NCBI GenBank assembly: GCA_947172415.1
Contig: OX359201.1
Coordinates: 4,836,001 to 4,900,000 of the forward strand
DNA length: 64,000 nucleotides
From: Chondrosia reniformis
Taxonomy: Eukaryota > Porifera > Demospongiae > Chondrillida > Chondrillidae
Reading direction: 5' to 3'
Below, piece after piece: positions 1 through 15,000 of the stretch. The number at the start of each line of letters is the position of its first letter. Positions within the stretch are counted from its first letter, which is position 1. The translations under genes and the position numbers were made by a program. The notes below the pieces were generated by a model that searched no databases, had not been told where the DNA came from, and saw only the letters and a program-made list of their open reading frames with translations.

Positions 1-3000
1 CCTCAGAAAGTGAGTATTTAATGATGTATACTTTGATATGTGGATGTGATGTGACAATGCAATTCTCAACTTTGTTTCATAAACTGCCTACTTCCACTCA
101 ATACATTGGACATAACCTCAGGAGGTGAGTATTTAATGATGTACATATACTTTAGTATATGGATGCAGCATTAAAATTCATTTCTCAACTTCGTAGAAAG
201 TGAGTATATACTTTGATATATGGATGTGACATGACAATGCAATTCTCAACTTTGTTTCATAAACTGTCTACTTCCACTCAATGCGTTGGACATAACCTCA
301 GAGAGTGAGTATTTAATAATGTATGCTTTAATATATGTATGGATGTGACATTAAAATTTAATTCTTAACTTTGTAGGATGTGAGTATTTAATGATGTATA
401 CTTTGATATATGGATGTGACATGACAATGCAATTCTCAACCTTGTTTCATAAACTGCCTACTTCCACTCAATACATTGGACTTAACCTCAGCTGGTGAGT
501 ATTTAATGATGTATACTTTTATATATGGATGTGAAATGACAATGCAATTCTCAACTTTGTTTCATAAACTGCCTACTTCCACTCAATACATTGGACTTAA
601 CCTCAGATGGTGAGTATTTAATGATGTATACTTTGATATATGGATGTGACATGACAATGCAATTTTCAACTTTGTTTCATAAACTGCCTACTTCCATTCA
701 ATACATTGGACATAACCTCAGCTGGTGAGTATTTAATGATGTATACTTTGATATGTGGATGTGACGTGACAATGCAATTCTCAACTTTGTTTCATAAACT
801 GCCTACTTCCACTCAATACGTTGGACATAACCTCAGAAAGTGAGTATTTAATGATGTATACTTTGATATGTGGATGTGATGTGACAATGCAATTCTCAAC
901 TTTGTTTCATAAACTGCCTACTTCCACTCAATACATTGGACATAACCTCAGGAGGTGAGTATTTAATGATGTACATATACTTTAGTATATGGATGCAGCA
1001 TTAAAATTCATTTCTCAACTTCGTAGAAAGTGAGTATATACTTTGATATATGGATGTGACATGACAATGCAATTCTCAACTTTGTTTCATAAACTGTCTA
1101 CTTCCACTCAATGCGTTGGACATAACCTCAGAGAGTGAGTATTTAATAATGTATGCTTTAATATATGTATGGATGTGACATTAAAATTTAATTCTTAACT
1201 TTGTAGGATGTGAGTATTTAATGATGTATACTTTGATATATGGATGTGACATGACAATGCAATTCTCAACTTTGTTTCATAAACTGCCTACTTCCACTCA
1301 ATACATTGGACTTAACCTCAGATGGTGAGTATTTAATGATGTATACTTTTATATATGGATGTGAAATGACAATGCAATTCTCAACTTTGTTTCATAAACT
1401 GCCTGCTTCCACTCAATACATTGGACTTAACCTCAGATGGTGAGTATTTAATGATGTATACTTTGATATATGGATGTGACATGACAATGCAATTTTCAAC
1501 TTTGTTTCATAAACTGCCTACTTCCACTCAATACGTTGGACATAACCTCAGAAAGTGAGTATTTAATGATGTATTCTTTGATATATGGATGTGAAATGAC
1601 AATGCAATTCTCAACTTTGTTTCATAAACTGCCTACTTCCACTCAATACGTTGGACATAACCTCAGCGGGTGAGTATTTAATGATGTACATATACTTTGG
1701 TATATGGATGCAGTTTTATAATTTAATTCTCAACTTTGTAGGAAGTGAGTATATAATGATGTATACTTTGATATATGGATGTGACATGACAATGCAATTT
1801 TCAACTTTGTTTTATAAACTGCCTACTTCCACTTAATACATTGGACATAATCTCAGCGGGTGAGTATTTAATGATTTATACTTTGATATGTGGATGTGAT
1901 GTGACAATGCAATTTTCAACTTTGTTTCATAAACTGCCTACTTCCACTCAATACATTGGACATAACCTCAGGAGGTGAGTATTTAATGATGTTTACTTTA
2001 ATATATGTATGGATGTGACATTAAAATTTAATTCTTAACTTTGTAGGAAGTGAGTATTTAATGATGTATACTTTGATATATGGATGTGACATGACAATGC
2101 AATTCTCAACTTTGTTTCATAAACTGCCTACTTCCACTCAATACGTTGGACATAACCTCAGAAAGTGAGTATTTAATGATGTATACTTTGATATGTGGAT
2201 GTGATGTGACAATGCAATTCTCAACTTTGTTTCATAAACTGCCTACTTCCACTCAATACATTGGACATAACCTCAGGAGGTGAGTATTTAATGATGTACA
2301 TATACTTTAGTATATGGATGCAGCATTAAAATTCATTTCTCAACTTCGTAGGAAGTGAGTATATACTTTGATATATGGATGTGACATTACAATGCAATTC
2401 TCAACTTTGTTTCATAAACTGTCTACTTCCACTCAATGCGTTGGACATAACCTCAGAGAGTGAGTATTTAATAATGTATGCTTTAATATATGTATGGATG
2501 TGACATTAAAATTTAATTCTTAACTTTGTAGGATGTGAGTATTTAATGATGTATACTTTGATATATGGATGTGACATGACAATGCAATTCTCAACCTTGT
2601 TTCATAAACTGCCTACTTCCACTCAATACATTGGACTTAACCTCAGCTGGTGAGTATTTAATGATGTATACTTTTATATATGGATGTGAAATGACAATGC
2701 AATTCTCAACTTTGTTTCATAAACTGCCTACTTCCACTCAATACATTGGACTTAACCTCAGATGGTGAGTATTTAATGATGTATACTTTGATATATGGAT
2801 GTGAAATGACAATGCAATTCTCAACTTTGTTTCATAAACTGCCTACTTCCACTCAATACATTGGACTTAACCTCAGATGGTGAGTATTTAATGATGTATA
2901 CTTTGATATATGGATGTGACATGACAATGCAATTTTCAACTTTGTTTCATAAACTGCCTACTTCCATTCAATACATTGGACATAACCTCAGCTGGTGAGT

Positions 3001-6000
3001 ATTTAATGATGTATACTTTGATATGTGGATGTGACGTGACAATGCAATTCTCAACTTTGTTTCATAAACTGCCTACTTCCACTCAATACGTTGGACATAA
3101 CCTCAGAAAGTGAGTATTTAATGATGTATACTTTGATATGTGGATGTGATGTGACAATGCAATTCTCAACTTTGTTTCATAAACTGTCTACTTCCACTCA
3201 ATGCGTTGGACATAACCTCAGAGAGTGAGTATTTAATAATGTATGCTTTAATATATGTATGGATGTGACATTAAAATTTAATTCTTAACTTTGTAGGATG
3301 TGAGTATTTAATGATGTATACTTTGATATATGGATGTGACATGACAATGCAATTCTCAACCTTGTTTCATAAACTGCCTACTTCCACTCAATACATTGGA
3401 CTTAACCTCAGCTGGTGAGTATTTAATGATGTATACTTTTATATATGGATGTGAAATGACAATGCAATTCTCAACTTTGTTTCATAAACTGCCTACTTCC
3501 ACTCAATACATTGGACTTAACCTCAGATGGTGAGTATTTAATGATGTATACTTTGATATATGGATGTGACATGACAATGCAATTTTCAACTTTGTTTCAT
3601 AAACTGCCTACTTCCATTCAATACATTGGACATAACCTCAGCTGGTGAGTATTTAATGATGTATACTTTGATATGTGGATGTGACGTGACAATGCAATTC
3701 TCAACTTTGTTTCATAAACTGCCTACTTCCACTCAATACGTTGGACATAACCTCAGAAAGTGAGTATTTAATGATGTATACTTTGATATGTGGATGTGAT
3801 GTGACAATGCAATTCTCAACTTTGTTTCATAAACTGCCTACTTCCACTCAATACATTGGACATAACCTCAGGAGGTGAGTATTTAATGATGTACGTATAC
3901 TTTAGTATATGGATGCAGCATTAAAATTCATTTCTCAACTTCGTAGAAAGTGAGTATATACTTTGATATATGGATGTGACATGACAATGCAATTCTCAAC
4001 TTTGTTTCATAAACTGTCTACTTCCACTCAATGCGTTGGACATAACCTCAGAGAGTGAGTATTTAATAATGTATGCTTTAATATATGTATGGATGTGACA
4101 TTAAAATTTAATTCTTAACTTTGTAGGATGTGAGTATTTAATGATGTATACTTTGATATATGGATGTGACATGACAATGCAATTCTCAACTTTGTTTCAT
4201 AAACTGCCTACTTCCACTCAATACATTGGACTTAACCTCAGATGGTGAGTATTTAATGATGTATACTTTTATATATGGATGTGAAATGACAATGCAATTC
4301 TCAACTTTGTTTCATATACTGCCTGCTTCCACTCAATACATTGGACTTAACCTCAGATGGTGAGTATTTAATGATGTATACTTTGATATATGGATGTGAC
4401 ATGACAATGCAATTTTCAACTTTGTTTCATAAACTGCCTACTTCCACTCAATACGTTGGACATAACCTCAGAAAGTGAGTATTTAATGATGTATTCTTTG
4501 ATATATGGATGTGAAATGACAATGCAATTCTCAACTTTGTTTCATAAACTGCCTACTTCCACTCAATACGTTGGACATAACCTCAGCGGGTGAGTATTTA
4601 ATGATGTACATATACTTTGGTATATGGATGCAGTTTTATAATTTAATTCTCAACTTTGTAGGAAGTGAGTATATAATGATGTATACTTTGATATATGGAT
4701 GTGACATGACAATGCAATTTTCAACTTTGTTTTATAAACTGCCTACTTCCACTTAATACATTGGACATAACCTCAGATGGTGAGTATTTAATGATGTATA
4801 CTTTTATATATGGATGTGACATGACAATGCAATTCTCAACTTTGTTTCATATACTGCGTACTTCCACTCAATACATTGGACTTAACCTCAGATGGTGAGT
4901 ATTTAATGATGTTTACTTTAATATATGTATGGATGTGACATTAAAATTTAATTCTTAACTTTGTAGGAAGTGAGTATTTAATGATGTATACTTTGATATA
5001 TGGATGTGACATGACAATGCAATTTTTAACTTTGTTTCATAAACTGCCTATTTCCACTCAATACATTAGACATAACCTCAGATGGTGAGTATTTAATGAT
5101 GTATACTTTTATATATGGATGTGACATGACAATGCAATTTTCAACTTTGTTTCATAAACTGCCTACTTCCACTCAATACGTTGGACATAACCTCAGAAAG
5201 TGAGTATTTAATGATGTATACTTTGATATGTGGATGTGATGTGACAATGCAATTCTCAACTTTGTTTCATAAACTGCCTACTTCCACTCAATACATTGGA
5301 CATAACCTTAGGAGGTGAGTATTTAATGATGTACATATACTTTAGTATATGGATGCAGCATTAAAATTCATTTCTCAACTTCGTAGGAAGTGAGTATATA
5401 CTTTGATATATGGATGTGACATGACAATGCAATTCTCAACTTTGTTTCATAAACTGTCTACTTCCACTCAATGCGTTGGACATAACCTCAGAGAGTGAGT
5501 ATTTAATAATGTATGCTTTAATATATGTATGGATGTGACATTAAAATTTAATTCTTAACTTTGTAGGATGTGAGTATTTAATGATGTATACTTTGATATG
5601 TGGATGTGACATGACAATGCAATTCTCAACTTTGTTTCATAAACTGCCTACTTCCACTCAATACATTGGACTTAACCTCAGATGGTGAGTATTTAATGAT
5701 GTATACTTTGATATATGGATGTGACATGACAATGCAATTTTCAACTTTGTTTCATAAACTGCCTACTTCCACTCAATACGTTGGACATAACCTCAGAAAG
5801 TGAGTATTTAATGATGGATACTTTGATATATGGATGTCACATGACAATGCAATTCTCAACTTTGTTTCATAAACTGCCTACTTCCACTCAATACGTTGGA
5901 CATAACCTCAGCGGGTGAGTATTTAATGATGTACATATACTTTGGTATATGGATGCAGTTTTATAATTTAATTCTCAACTTTGTAGGAAGTGAGTATATA

Positions 6001-9000
6001 ATGATGTATACTTTGATATATGGATGTGACATGACAATGCAATTTTCAACTTTGTTTTATAAACTGCCTACTTCCACTTAATACATTGGACATAATCTCA
6101 GCGGGTGAGTATTTAATGATTTATACTTTGATATGTGGATGTGATGTGACAATGCAATTTTCAACTTTGTTTCATAAACTGCCTACTTCCACTCAATACA
6201 TTGGACATAACCTCAGGAGGTGAGTATTTAATGATGTTTACTTTAATATATGTATGGATGTGACATTAAAATTTAATTCTTAACTTTGTAGGAAGTGAGT
6301 ATTTAATGATGTATACTTTGATATATGGATGTGACATGACAATGCAATTTTTAACTTTGTTTCATAAACTGCCTATTTCCACTCAATACATTGGACATAA
6401 CCTCAGATGGTGAGTATTTAATGATGTATACTTTTATATATGGATGTGACATGACAATGCAATTTTCAACTTTGTTTCATAAATTGCCTACTTCCACTCA
6501 ATACGTTGGACATAACCTCAGAAAGTGAGTATTTAATGATGTATACTTTGATATGTGGATGTGATGTGACAATGCAATTCTCAACTTTGTTTCATAAACT
6601 GCCTACTTCCACTCAATACATTGGACATAACCTTAGGAGGTGAGTATTTAATGATGTACATATACTTTAGTATATGGATGCAGCATTAAAATTCATTTCT
6701 CAACTTCGTAGGAAGTGAGTATATACTTTGATATATGGATGTGACATGACAATGCAATTCTCAACTTTGTTTCATAAACTGTCTACTTCCACTCAATGCG
6801 TTGGACATAACCTCAGAGAGTGAGTATTTAATAATGTATGCTTTAATATATGTATGGATGTGACATTAAAATTTAATTCTTAACTTTGTAGGATGTGAGT
6901 ATTTAATGATGTATACTTTGATATGTGGATGTGACATGACAATGCAATTCTCAACTTTGTTTCATAAACTGCCTACTTCCACTCAATACATTGGACTTAA
7001 CCTCAGATGGTGAGTATTTAATGATGTATACTTTTATATATGGATGTGAAATGACAATGCAATTCTCAACTTTGTTTCATATACTGCCTGCTTCCACTCA
7101 ATACATTGGACTTAACCTCAGATGGTGAGTATTTAATGATGTATACTTTGATATATGGATGTGACATGACAATGCAATTTTCAACTTTGTTTCATAAACT
7201 GCCTACTTCCACTCAATACGTTGGACATAACCTCAGAAAGTGAGTATTTAATGATGGATACTTTGATATATGGATGTCACATGACAATGCAATTCTCAAC
7301 TTTGTTTCATAAACTGCCTACTTCCACTCAATACGTTGGACATAACCTCAGCGGGTGAGTATTTAATGATGTACATATACTTTGGTATATGGATGCAGTT
7401 TTATAATTTAATTCTCAACTTTGTAGGAAGTGAGTATATAATGATGTATACTTTGATATATGGATGTGACATGACAATGCAATTTTCAACTTTGTTTTAT
7501 AAACTGCCTACTTCCACTTAATACATTGGACATAATCTCAGCGGGTGAGTATTTAATGATTTATACTTTGATATGTGGATGTGATGTGACAATGCAATTT
7601 TCAACTTTGTTTCATAAACTGCCTACTTCCACTCAATACATTGGACATAACCTCAGGAGGTGAGTATTTAATGATGTTTACTTTAATATATGTATGGATG
7701 TGACATTAAAATTTAATTCTTAACTTTGTAGGAAGTGAGTATTTAATGATGTATACTTTGATATATGGATGTGACATGACAATGCAATTTTCAACTTTGT
7801 TTCATAAACTTCCTACTTCCACTCAATACATTGGACATAACCTCAGATGGTGAGTATTTAATGATGTATACTTTGATATATGGATGTGACATGACAATGC
7901 AATTTTCAACTTTGTTTCATAAACTGCCTACTTCCACTCAATACATTGGACATAACCTCAGGAGGTGAGTATTTAATGATGTTTACTTTAATATATGTAT
8001 GGATGTGACATTAAAATTTAATTCTTAACTTTGTAGGATGTGAGTATTTAATGATGTATACTTTGATATATGGATGTGACATGACAATGCAATTCTCAAC
8101 TTTGTTTCATAAACTGCCTACTTCCACTCAATACATTGGACTTAACCTCAGATGGTGAGTATTTAATGATGTATACTTTTATATATGGATGTGAAATGAC
8201 AATGCAATTCTCAACTTTGTTTCATAAACTGCCTACTTCCACTCAATACGTTGGACATAACCTCAGCGGGTGAGTATTTAATGATGTACATATACTTTGG
8301 TATATGGATGTAGTTTTATAATTTAATTCTCAACTTTGTAGGAAGTGAGTATATAATGATGTGTACTTTGATATTTGGATGTGACATGACAATGCAATTT
8401 TCAACTTTGTTTTATAAACTGCCTACTTCCACTTAATACATTGGACATAACCTCAGCTGGTGAGTATTTAATGATGTATACTTTGATATGTGGATGTGAC
8501 GTGACAATGCAATTCTCAACTTTGTTTCATAAACGGCCTACTTCCACTCAATACGTTGGACATAACCTCAGAAAGTGAGTATTTAATGATGTATACTTTG
8601 ATATGTGGATGTGATGTGACAATGCAATTCTCAACTTTGTTTCATAAACTGCCTACTTCCACTCAATACATTGGACATAACCTCAGGAGGTGAGTATTTA
8701 ATGATGTACATATACTTTAGTATATGGATGCAGTATTAAAATTCATTTCTCAACTTCGTAGGAAGTGAGTATATACTTTGATATATGGATGTGACATTAC
8801 AATGCAATTCTCAACTTTGTTTCATAAACTGTCTACTTCCACTCAATGCGTTGGACATAACCTCAGAGAGTGAGTATTTAATAATGTATGCTTTAATATA
8901 TGTATGGATGTGACATTAAAATTTAATTCTTAACTTTGTAGGATGTGAGTATTTAATGATGTATACTTTGATATATGGATGTGACATGACAATGCAATTC

Positions 9001-12000
9001 TCAACTTTGTTTCATAAACTGCCTACTTCCACTCAATACATTGGACCTAACCTCAGCTGGTGAGTATTTAATGATGTATACTTTTATATATGGATGTGAA
9101 ATGACAATGCAATTCTCAACTTTGTTTCATAAACTGCCTACTTCCACTCAATACATTGGACTTAACCTCAGATGGTGAGTATTTAATGATGTATACTTTG
9201 ATATATGGATGTGACATGACAATGCAATTTTCAACTTTGTTTCATAAACTGCCTACTTCCACTCAATACGTTGGACATAACCTCAGAAAGTGAGTATTTA
9301 ATGATGTATACTTTGATATATGGATGTGAAATGACAATGCAATTCTCAACTTTGTTTCATAAACTGCCTACTTCCACTCAATACGTTGGACATAACCTCA
9401 GCGGGTGAGTATTTAATGATGTACATATACTTTGGTATATGGATGCAGTTTTATAATTTAATTCTCAACTTTGTAGGAAGTGAGTATATAATGATGTATA
9501 CTTTGATATATGGATGTGACATGACAATGCAATTTTCAACTTTGTTTTATAAACTGCCTACTTCCACTTAATACATTGGACATAACCTCAGCGGGTGAGT
9601 ATTTAATGATGTATACTTTGATATGTGGATGTGATGTGACAATGCAATTTTCAACTTTGTTTCATAAACTGCCTACTTCCACTCAATACATTGGACATAA
9701 CCTCAGGAGGTGAGTATTTAATGATGTTTACTTTAATATATGTATGGATGTAACATTAAAATTTAATTCTTAACTTTGTAGGAAGTGAGTATTTAATGAT
9801 GTATACTTTGATATATGGATGTGACATGACAATGCAATTTTTAACTTTGTTTCATAAACTGCCTATTTCCACTCAATACATTGGACATAACCTCAGATGG
9901 TGAGTATTTAATGATGTATACTTTTATATATGGATGTGACATGACAATGCAATTTTCAACTTTGTTTCATAAACTGCCTACTTCCACTCAATACGTTGGA
10001 CATAACCTCAGAAAGTGAGTATTTAATGATGTCTACTTTAATATGTGGATGTGAAATGACAATGCAATTCTCAACTTTGTTTCATAAACTGCCTACTTCC
10101 ACTCAATACATTGGACATAACCTCAGGAGGTGAGTATTTAATGATGTACATATACTTTAGTATATGGATGCAGCATTAAAATTCATTTCTCAACTTCGTA
10201 GGAAGTGAGTATATACTTTGATATATGGATGTGACATGACAATGCAATTCTCAACTTTGTTTCATAAACTGTCTACTTCCACTCAATGCGTTGGACATAA
10301 CCTCAGAGAGTGAGTATTTAATAATGTATGCTTTAATATATGTATGGATGTGACATTAAAATTTAATTCTTAACTTTGTAGGATGTGAGTATTTAATGAT
10401 GTATACTTTGATATGTGGATGTGACATGACAATGCAATTCTCAACTTTGTTTCATAAACTGCCTACTTCCACTCAATACATTGGACTTAACCTCAGATGG
10501 TGAGTATTTAATGATGTATACTTTTATATATGGATGTGATATGACAATGCAATTCTCAACTTTGTTTCATATACTGCCTGCTTCCACTCAATACATTGGA
10601 CTTAACCTCAGATGGTGAGTATTTAATGATGTATACTTTGATATATGGATGTGACATGACAATGCAATTTTCAACTTTGTTTCATAAACTGCCTACTTCC
10701 ACTCAATACGTTGGACATAACCTCAGAAAGTGAGTATTTAATGATGGATACTTTGATATATGGATGTGAAATGACAATGCAATTCTCAACTTTGTTTCAT
10801 AAACTGCCTACTTCCACTCAATACGTTGGACATAACCTCAGCGGGTGAGTATTTAATGATGTACATATACTTTGGTATATGGATGCAGTTTTATAATTTA
10901 ATTCTCAACTTTGTAGGAAGTGAGTATATAATGATGTATACTTTGATATATGGATGTGACATGACAATGCAATTTTCAACTTTGTTTTATAAACTGCCTA
11001 CTTCCACTTAATACATTGGACATAATCTCAGCGGGTGAGTATTTAATGATTTATACTTTGATATGTGGATGTGATGTGACAATGCAATTTTCAACTTTGT
11101 TTCATAAACTGCCTACTTCCACTCAATACGTTGGACATAACCTCAGAAAGTGAGTATTTATTGATGTATACTTTGATATGTGGATGTGATGTGACAATGC
11201 AATTCTCAACTTTGTTTCATAAACTGCCTACTTCCACTCAATACATTGGACATAACCTCAGGAGGTGAGTATTTAATGATGTACATATACTTTAGTATAT
11301 GGATGCAGCAATAAAATTCATTTCTCAACTTCGTAGGAAGTGAGTATATACTTTGATATATGGATGTGACATGACAATGCAATTCTCAACTTTGTTTCAT
11401 AAACTGTCTACTTCCACTCAATGCGTTGGACATAACCTCAGAGAGTGAGTATTTAATAATGTATGCTTTAATATATGTATGGATGTGACATTAAAATTTA
11501 ATTCTTAACTTTGTAGGATGTGAGTATTTAATGATGTATACTTTGATATATGGATGTGACATGACAATGCAATTCTCAACTTTGTTTCATAAACTGCCTA
11601 CTTCCACTCAATACATTGGACTTAACCTCAGATGGTGAGTATTTAATGATGTATACTTTTATATATGGATGTGAAATGACAATGCAATTCTCAACTTTGT
11701 TTCATAAACTGCCTGCTTCCACTCAATACATTGGACTTAACCTCAGATGGTGAGTATTTAATGATGTATACTTTGATATATGGATGTGACATGACAATGC
11801 AATTTTCAACTTTGTTTCATAAACTGCCTACTTCCACTCAATACGTTGGACATAACCTCAGAAAGTGAGTATTTAATGATGGATACTTTGATATATGGAT
11901 GTGAAATGACAATGCAATTCTCAACTTTGTTTCATAAACTGCCTACTTCCACTCAATACGTTGGACATAACCTCAGCGGGTGAGTATTTAATGATGTACA

Positions 12001-15000
12001 TATACTTTGGTATATGGATGCAGTTTTATAATTTAATTCTCAACTTTGTAGGAAGTGAGTATATAATGATGTATACTTTGATATATGGATGTGACATGAC
12101 AATGCAATTTTCAACTTTGTTTTATAAACTGCCTACTTCCACTTAATACATTGGACATAATCTCAGCGGGTGAGTATTTAATGATTTATACTTTGATATG
12201 TGGATGTGATGTGACAATGCAATTTTCAACTTTGTTTCATAAACTGCCTACTTCCACTCAATACATTGGACATAACCTCAGGAGGTGAGTATTTAATGAT
12301 GTTTACTTTAATATATGTATGGATGTGACATTAAAATTTAATTCTTAACTTTGTAGGAAGTGAGTATTTAATGATGTATACTTTGATATATGGATGTGAC
12401 ATGACAATGCAATTTTCAACTTTGTTTCATAAACTTCCTACTTCCACTCAATACATTGGACATAACCTCAGATGGTGAGTATTTAATGATGTATACTTTG
12501 ATATATGGATGTGACATGACAATGCAATTTTCAACTTTGTTTCATAAACTGCCTACTTCCACTCAATACATTGGACATAACCTCAGGAGGTGAGTATTTA
12601 ATGATGTTTACTTTAATATATGTATGGATGTGACATTAAAATTTAATTCTTAACTTTGTAGGAAGTGAGTATTTAATGATGTATACTTTGATATATGGAT
12701 GTGACATGACAATGCAATTTTCAACTTTGTTTCATAAACTGCCTACTTCCACTCAATACATTGGACATAACTTCAGATGGTGAGTATTTAATGATGTATA
12801 CTTTGATATGTTGATGTGACGTGACAATGCAATTCTCAACTTTGTTTCATAAACTGCCTACTTCCACTCAATACGTTGGACATAACCTCAGAAAGTGAGT
12901 ATTTAATGATGTATACTTTGATATGTGGATGTGATGTGACAATGCAATTCTCAACTTTGTTTCATAAACTGCCTACTTCCACTCAATACATTGGACATAA
13001 CCTCAGGAGGTGAGTATTTAATGATGTTTAGTTTAATATATGTATGGATGTGACATTAAAATTTAATTCTTAACTTTGTAGGATGTGAGTATTTAATGAT
13101 GTATACTTTGATATGTGGATGTGACATGACAATGCAATTTTCAACTTTGTTTCATAAACTGCCTATTTCCACTCAATACATTGGACTTAACCTCAGATGG
13201 TGAGTATTTAATGATGTATACTTTTATATATGGATGTGAAATGACAATGCAATTCTCAACTTTGTTTCATAAACTGCCTACTTCCACTCAATACATTGGA
13301 CATAACCTCAGATGGTGAGTATTTAATGATGTATACTTTTATATATGGATGTGAAATGACAATGCAATTCTCAACTTTGTTTCATAAACTGCCTACTTCC
13401 ACTCAATACATTGGACTTAACCTCAGCGGGTTAGTATTTAATGATGTACATATACTTTAGTATATGGATGCAGCATTAAAATTCATTTCTCAACTTCGTA
13501 GGAAGTGAGTATATACTTTGATATATGGATGTGACATGACAATGCAATTCTCAACTTTGTTTCATAAACTGTCTACTTCCACTCAATGCGTTGGACATAA
13601 CCTCAGAGAGTGAGTATTTAATAATGTATGCTTTAATATATGTATGGATGTGACATTAAAATTTAATTCTTAACTTTGTAGGATGTGAGTATTTAATGAT
13701 GTATACTTTGATATATGGATGTGACATGACAATGCAATTCTCAACTTTGTTTCATAAACTGCCTACTTCCACTCAATACATTGGACTTAACCTCAGATGG
13801 TGAGTATTTAATGATGTATACTTTTATATATGGATGTGAAATGACAATGCAATTCTCAACTTTGTTTCATAAACTGCCTACTTCCACTCAATACATTGGA
13901 CTTAACCTCAGATGGTGAGTATTTAATGATGTATACTTTGATATATGGATGTGACATGACAATGCAATTTTCAACTTTGTTTCATAAACTGCCTACTTCC
14001 ACTCAATACGTTGGACATAACCTCAGAAAGTGAGTATTTAATGATGTATTCTTTTATATATGGATGTGACATGACAATGCAATTCTCAACTTTGTTTCAT
14101 AAACTGTCTACTTCCACTCAATGCGTTGGACATAACCTCAGAGAGTGAGTATTTAATAATGTATGCTTTAATATATGTATGGATGTGACATTAAAATTTA
14201 ATTCTTAACTTTGTAGGATGTGAGTATTTAATGATATATACTTTGATATATGGATGTGACATGACAATGCAATTCTCAACTTTGTTTCATAAACTGCCTA
14301 CTTCCACTCAATACATTGGACTTAACCTCAGCTGGTGAGTATTTAATGATGTATACTTTTATATATGGATGTGAAATGACAATGCAATTCTCAACTTTGT
14401 TTCATAAACTGCCTACTTCCACTCAATACATTGGACTTAACCTCAGATGGTGAGTATTTAATGATGTATACTTTGATATATGGATGTGACATGACAATGC
14501 AATTCTCAACTTTGTTTCATAAACTGCCTACTTCCACTCAATACATTGGACATAACCTCAGCTGGTGAGTATTTAATGATGTATACTTTGATATATGGAT
14601 GTGACATGACAATGCAATTCTCAACTTTGTTTCATAAACTGTCTACTTCCACTCAATGCGTTGGACATAACCTCAGAGAGTGAGTATTTAATAATGTATA
14701 CTTTAATATATATATGGATGTGACATTAAAATTTAATTCTTAACTTTGTAGGATGTGAGTATTTAATGATGTATACTTTGATATATGGATGTGACATGAC
14801 AATGCAATTTTCAACTTTGTTTCATAAACTGCCTACTTCCACTCAATACATTGGACATAACCTCAGAAAGTGAGTATTTAATGATGTATACTTTGATATA
14901 TGTATGTGACATGACAATGCAATTTTCAACTTTGTTTCATAAACTGCCTACTTCCACTCAATACATTGGACATAACCTCAGCTGGTGAGTATTTAATGAT

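Noticed and set aside
1651..12146. Seven identical 61-residue open frames and a 70-residue variant at 17285
   Set aside because: They are the same satellite block repeated. Identity follows from array homogenisation, and the frames start and stop at arbitrary places in monomers.
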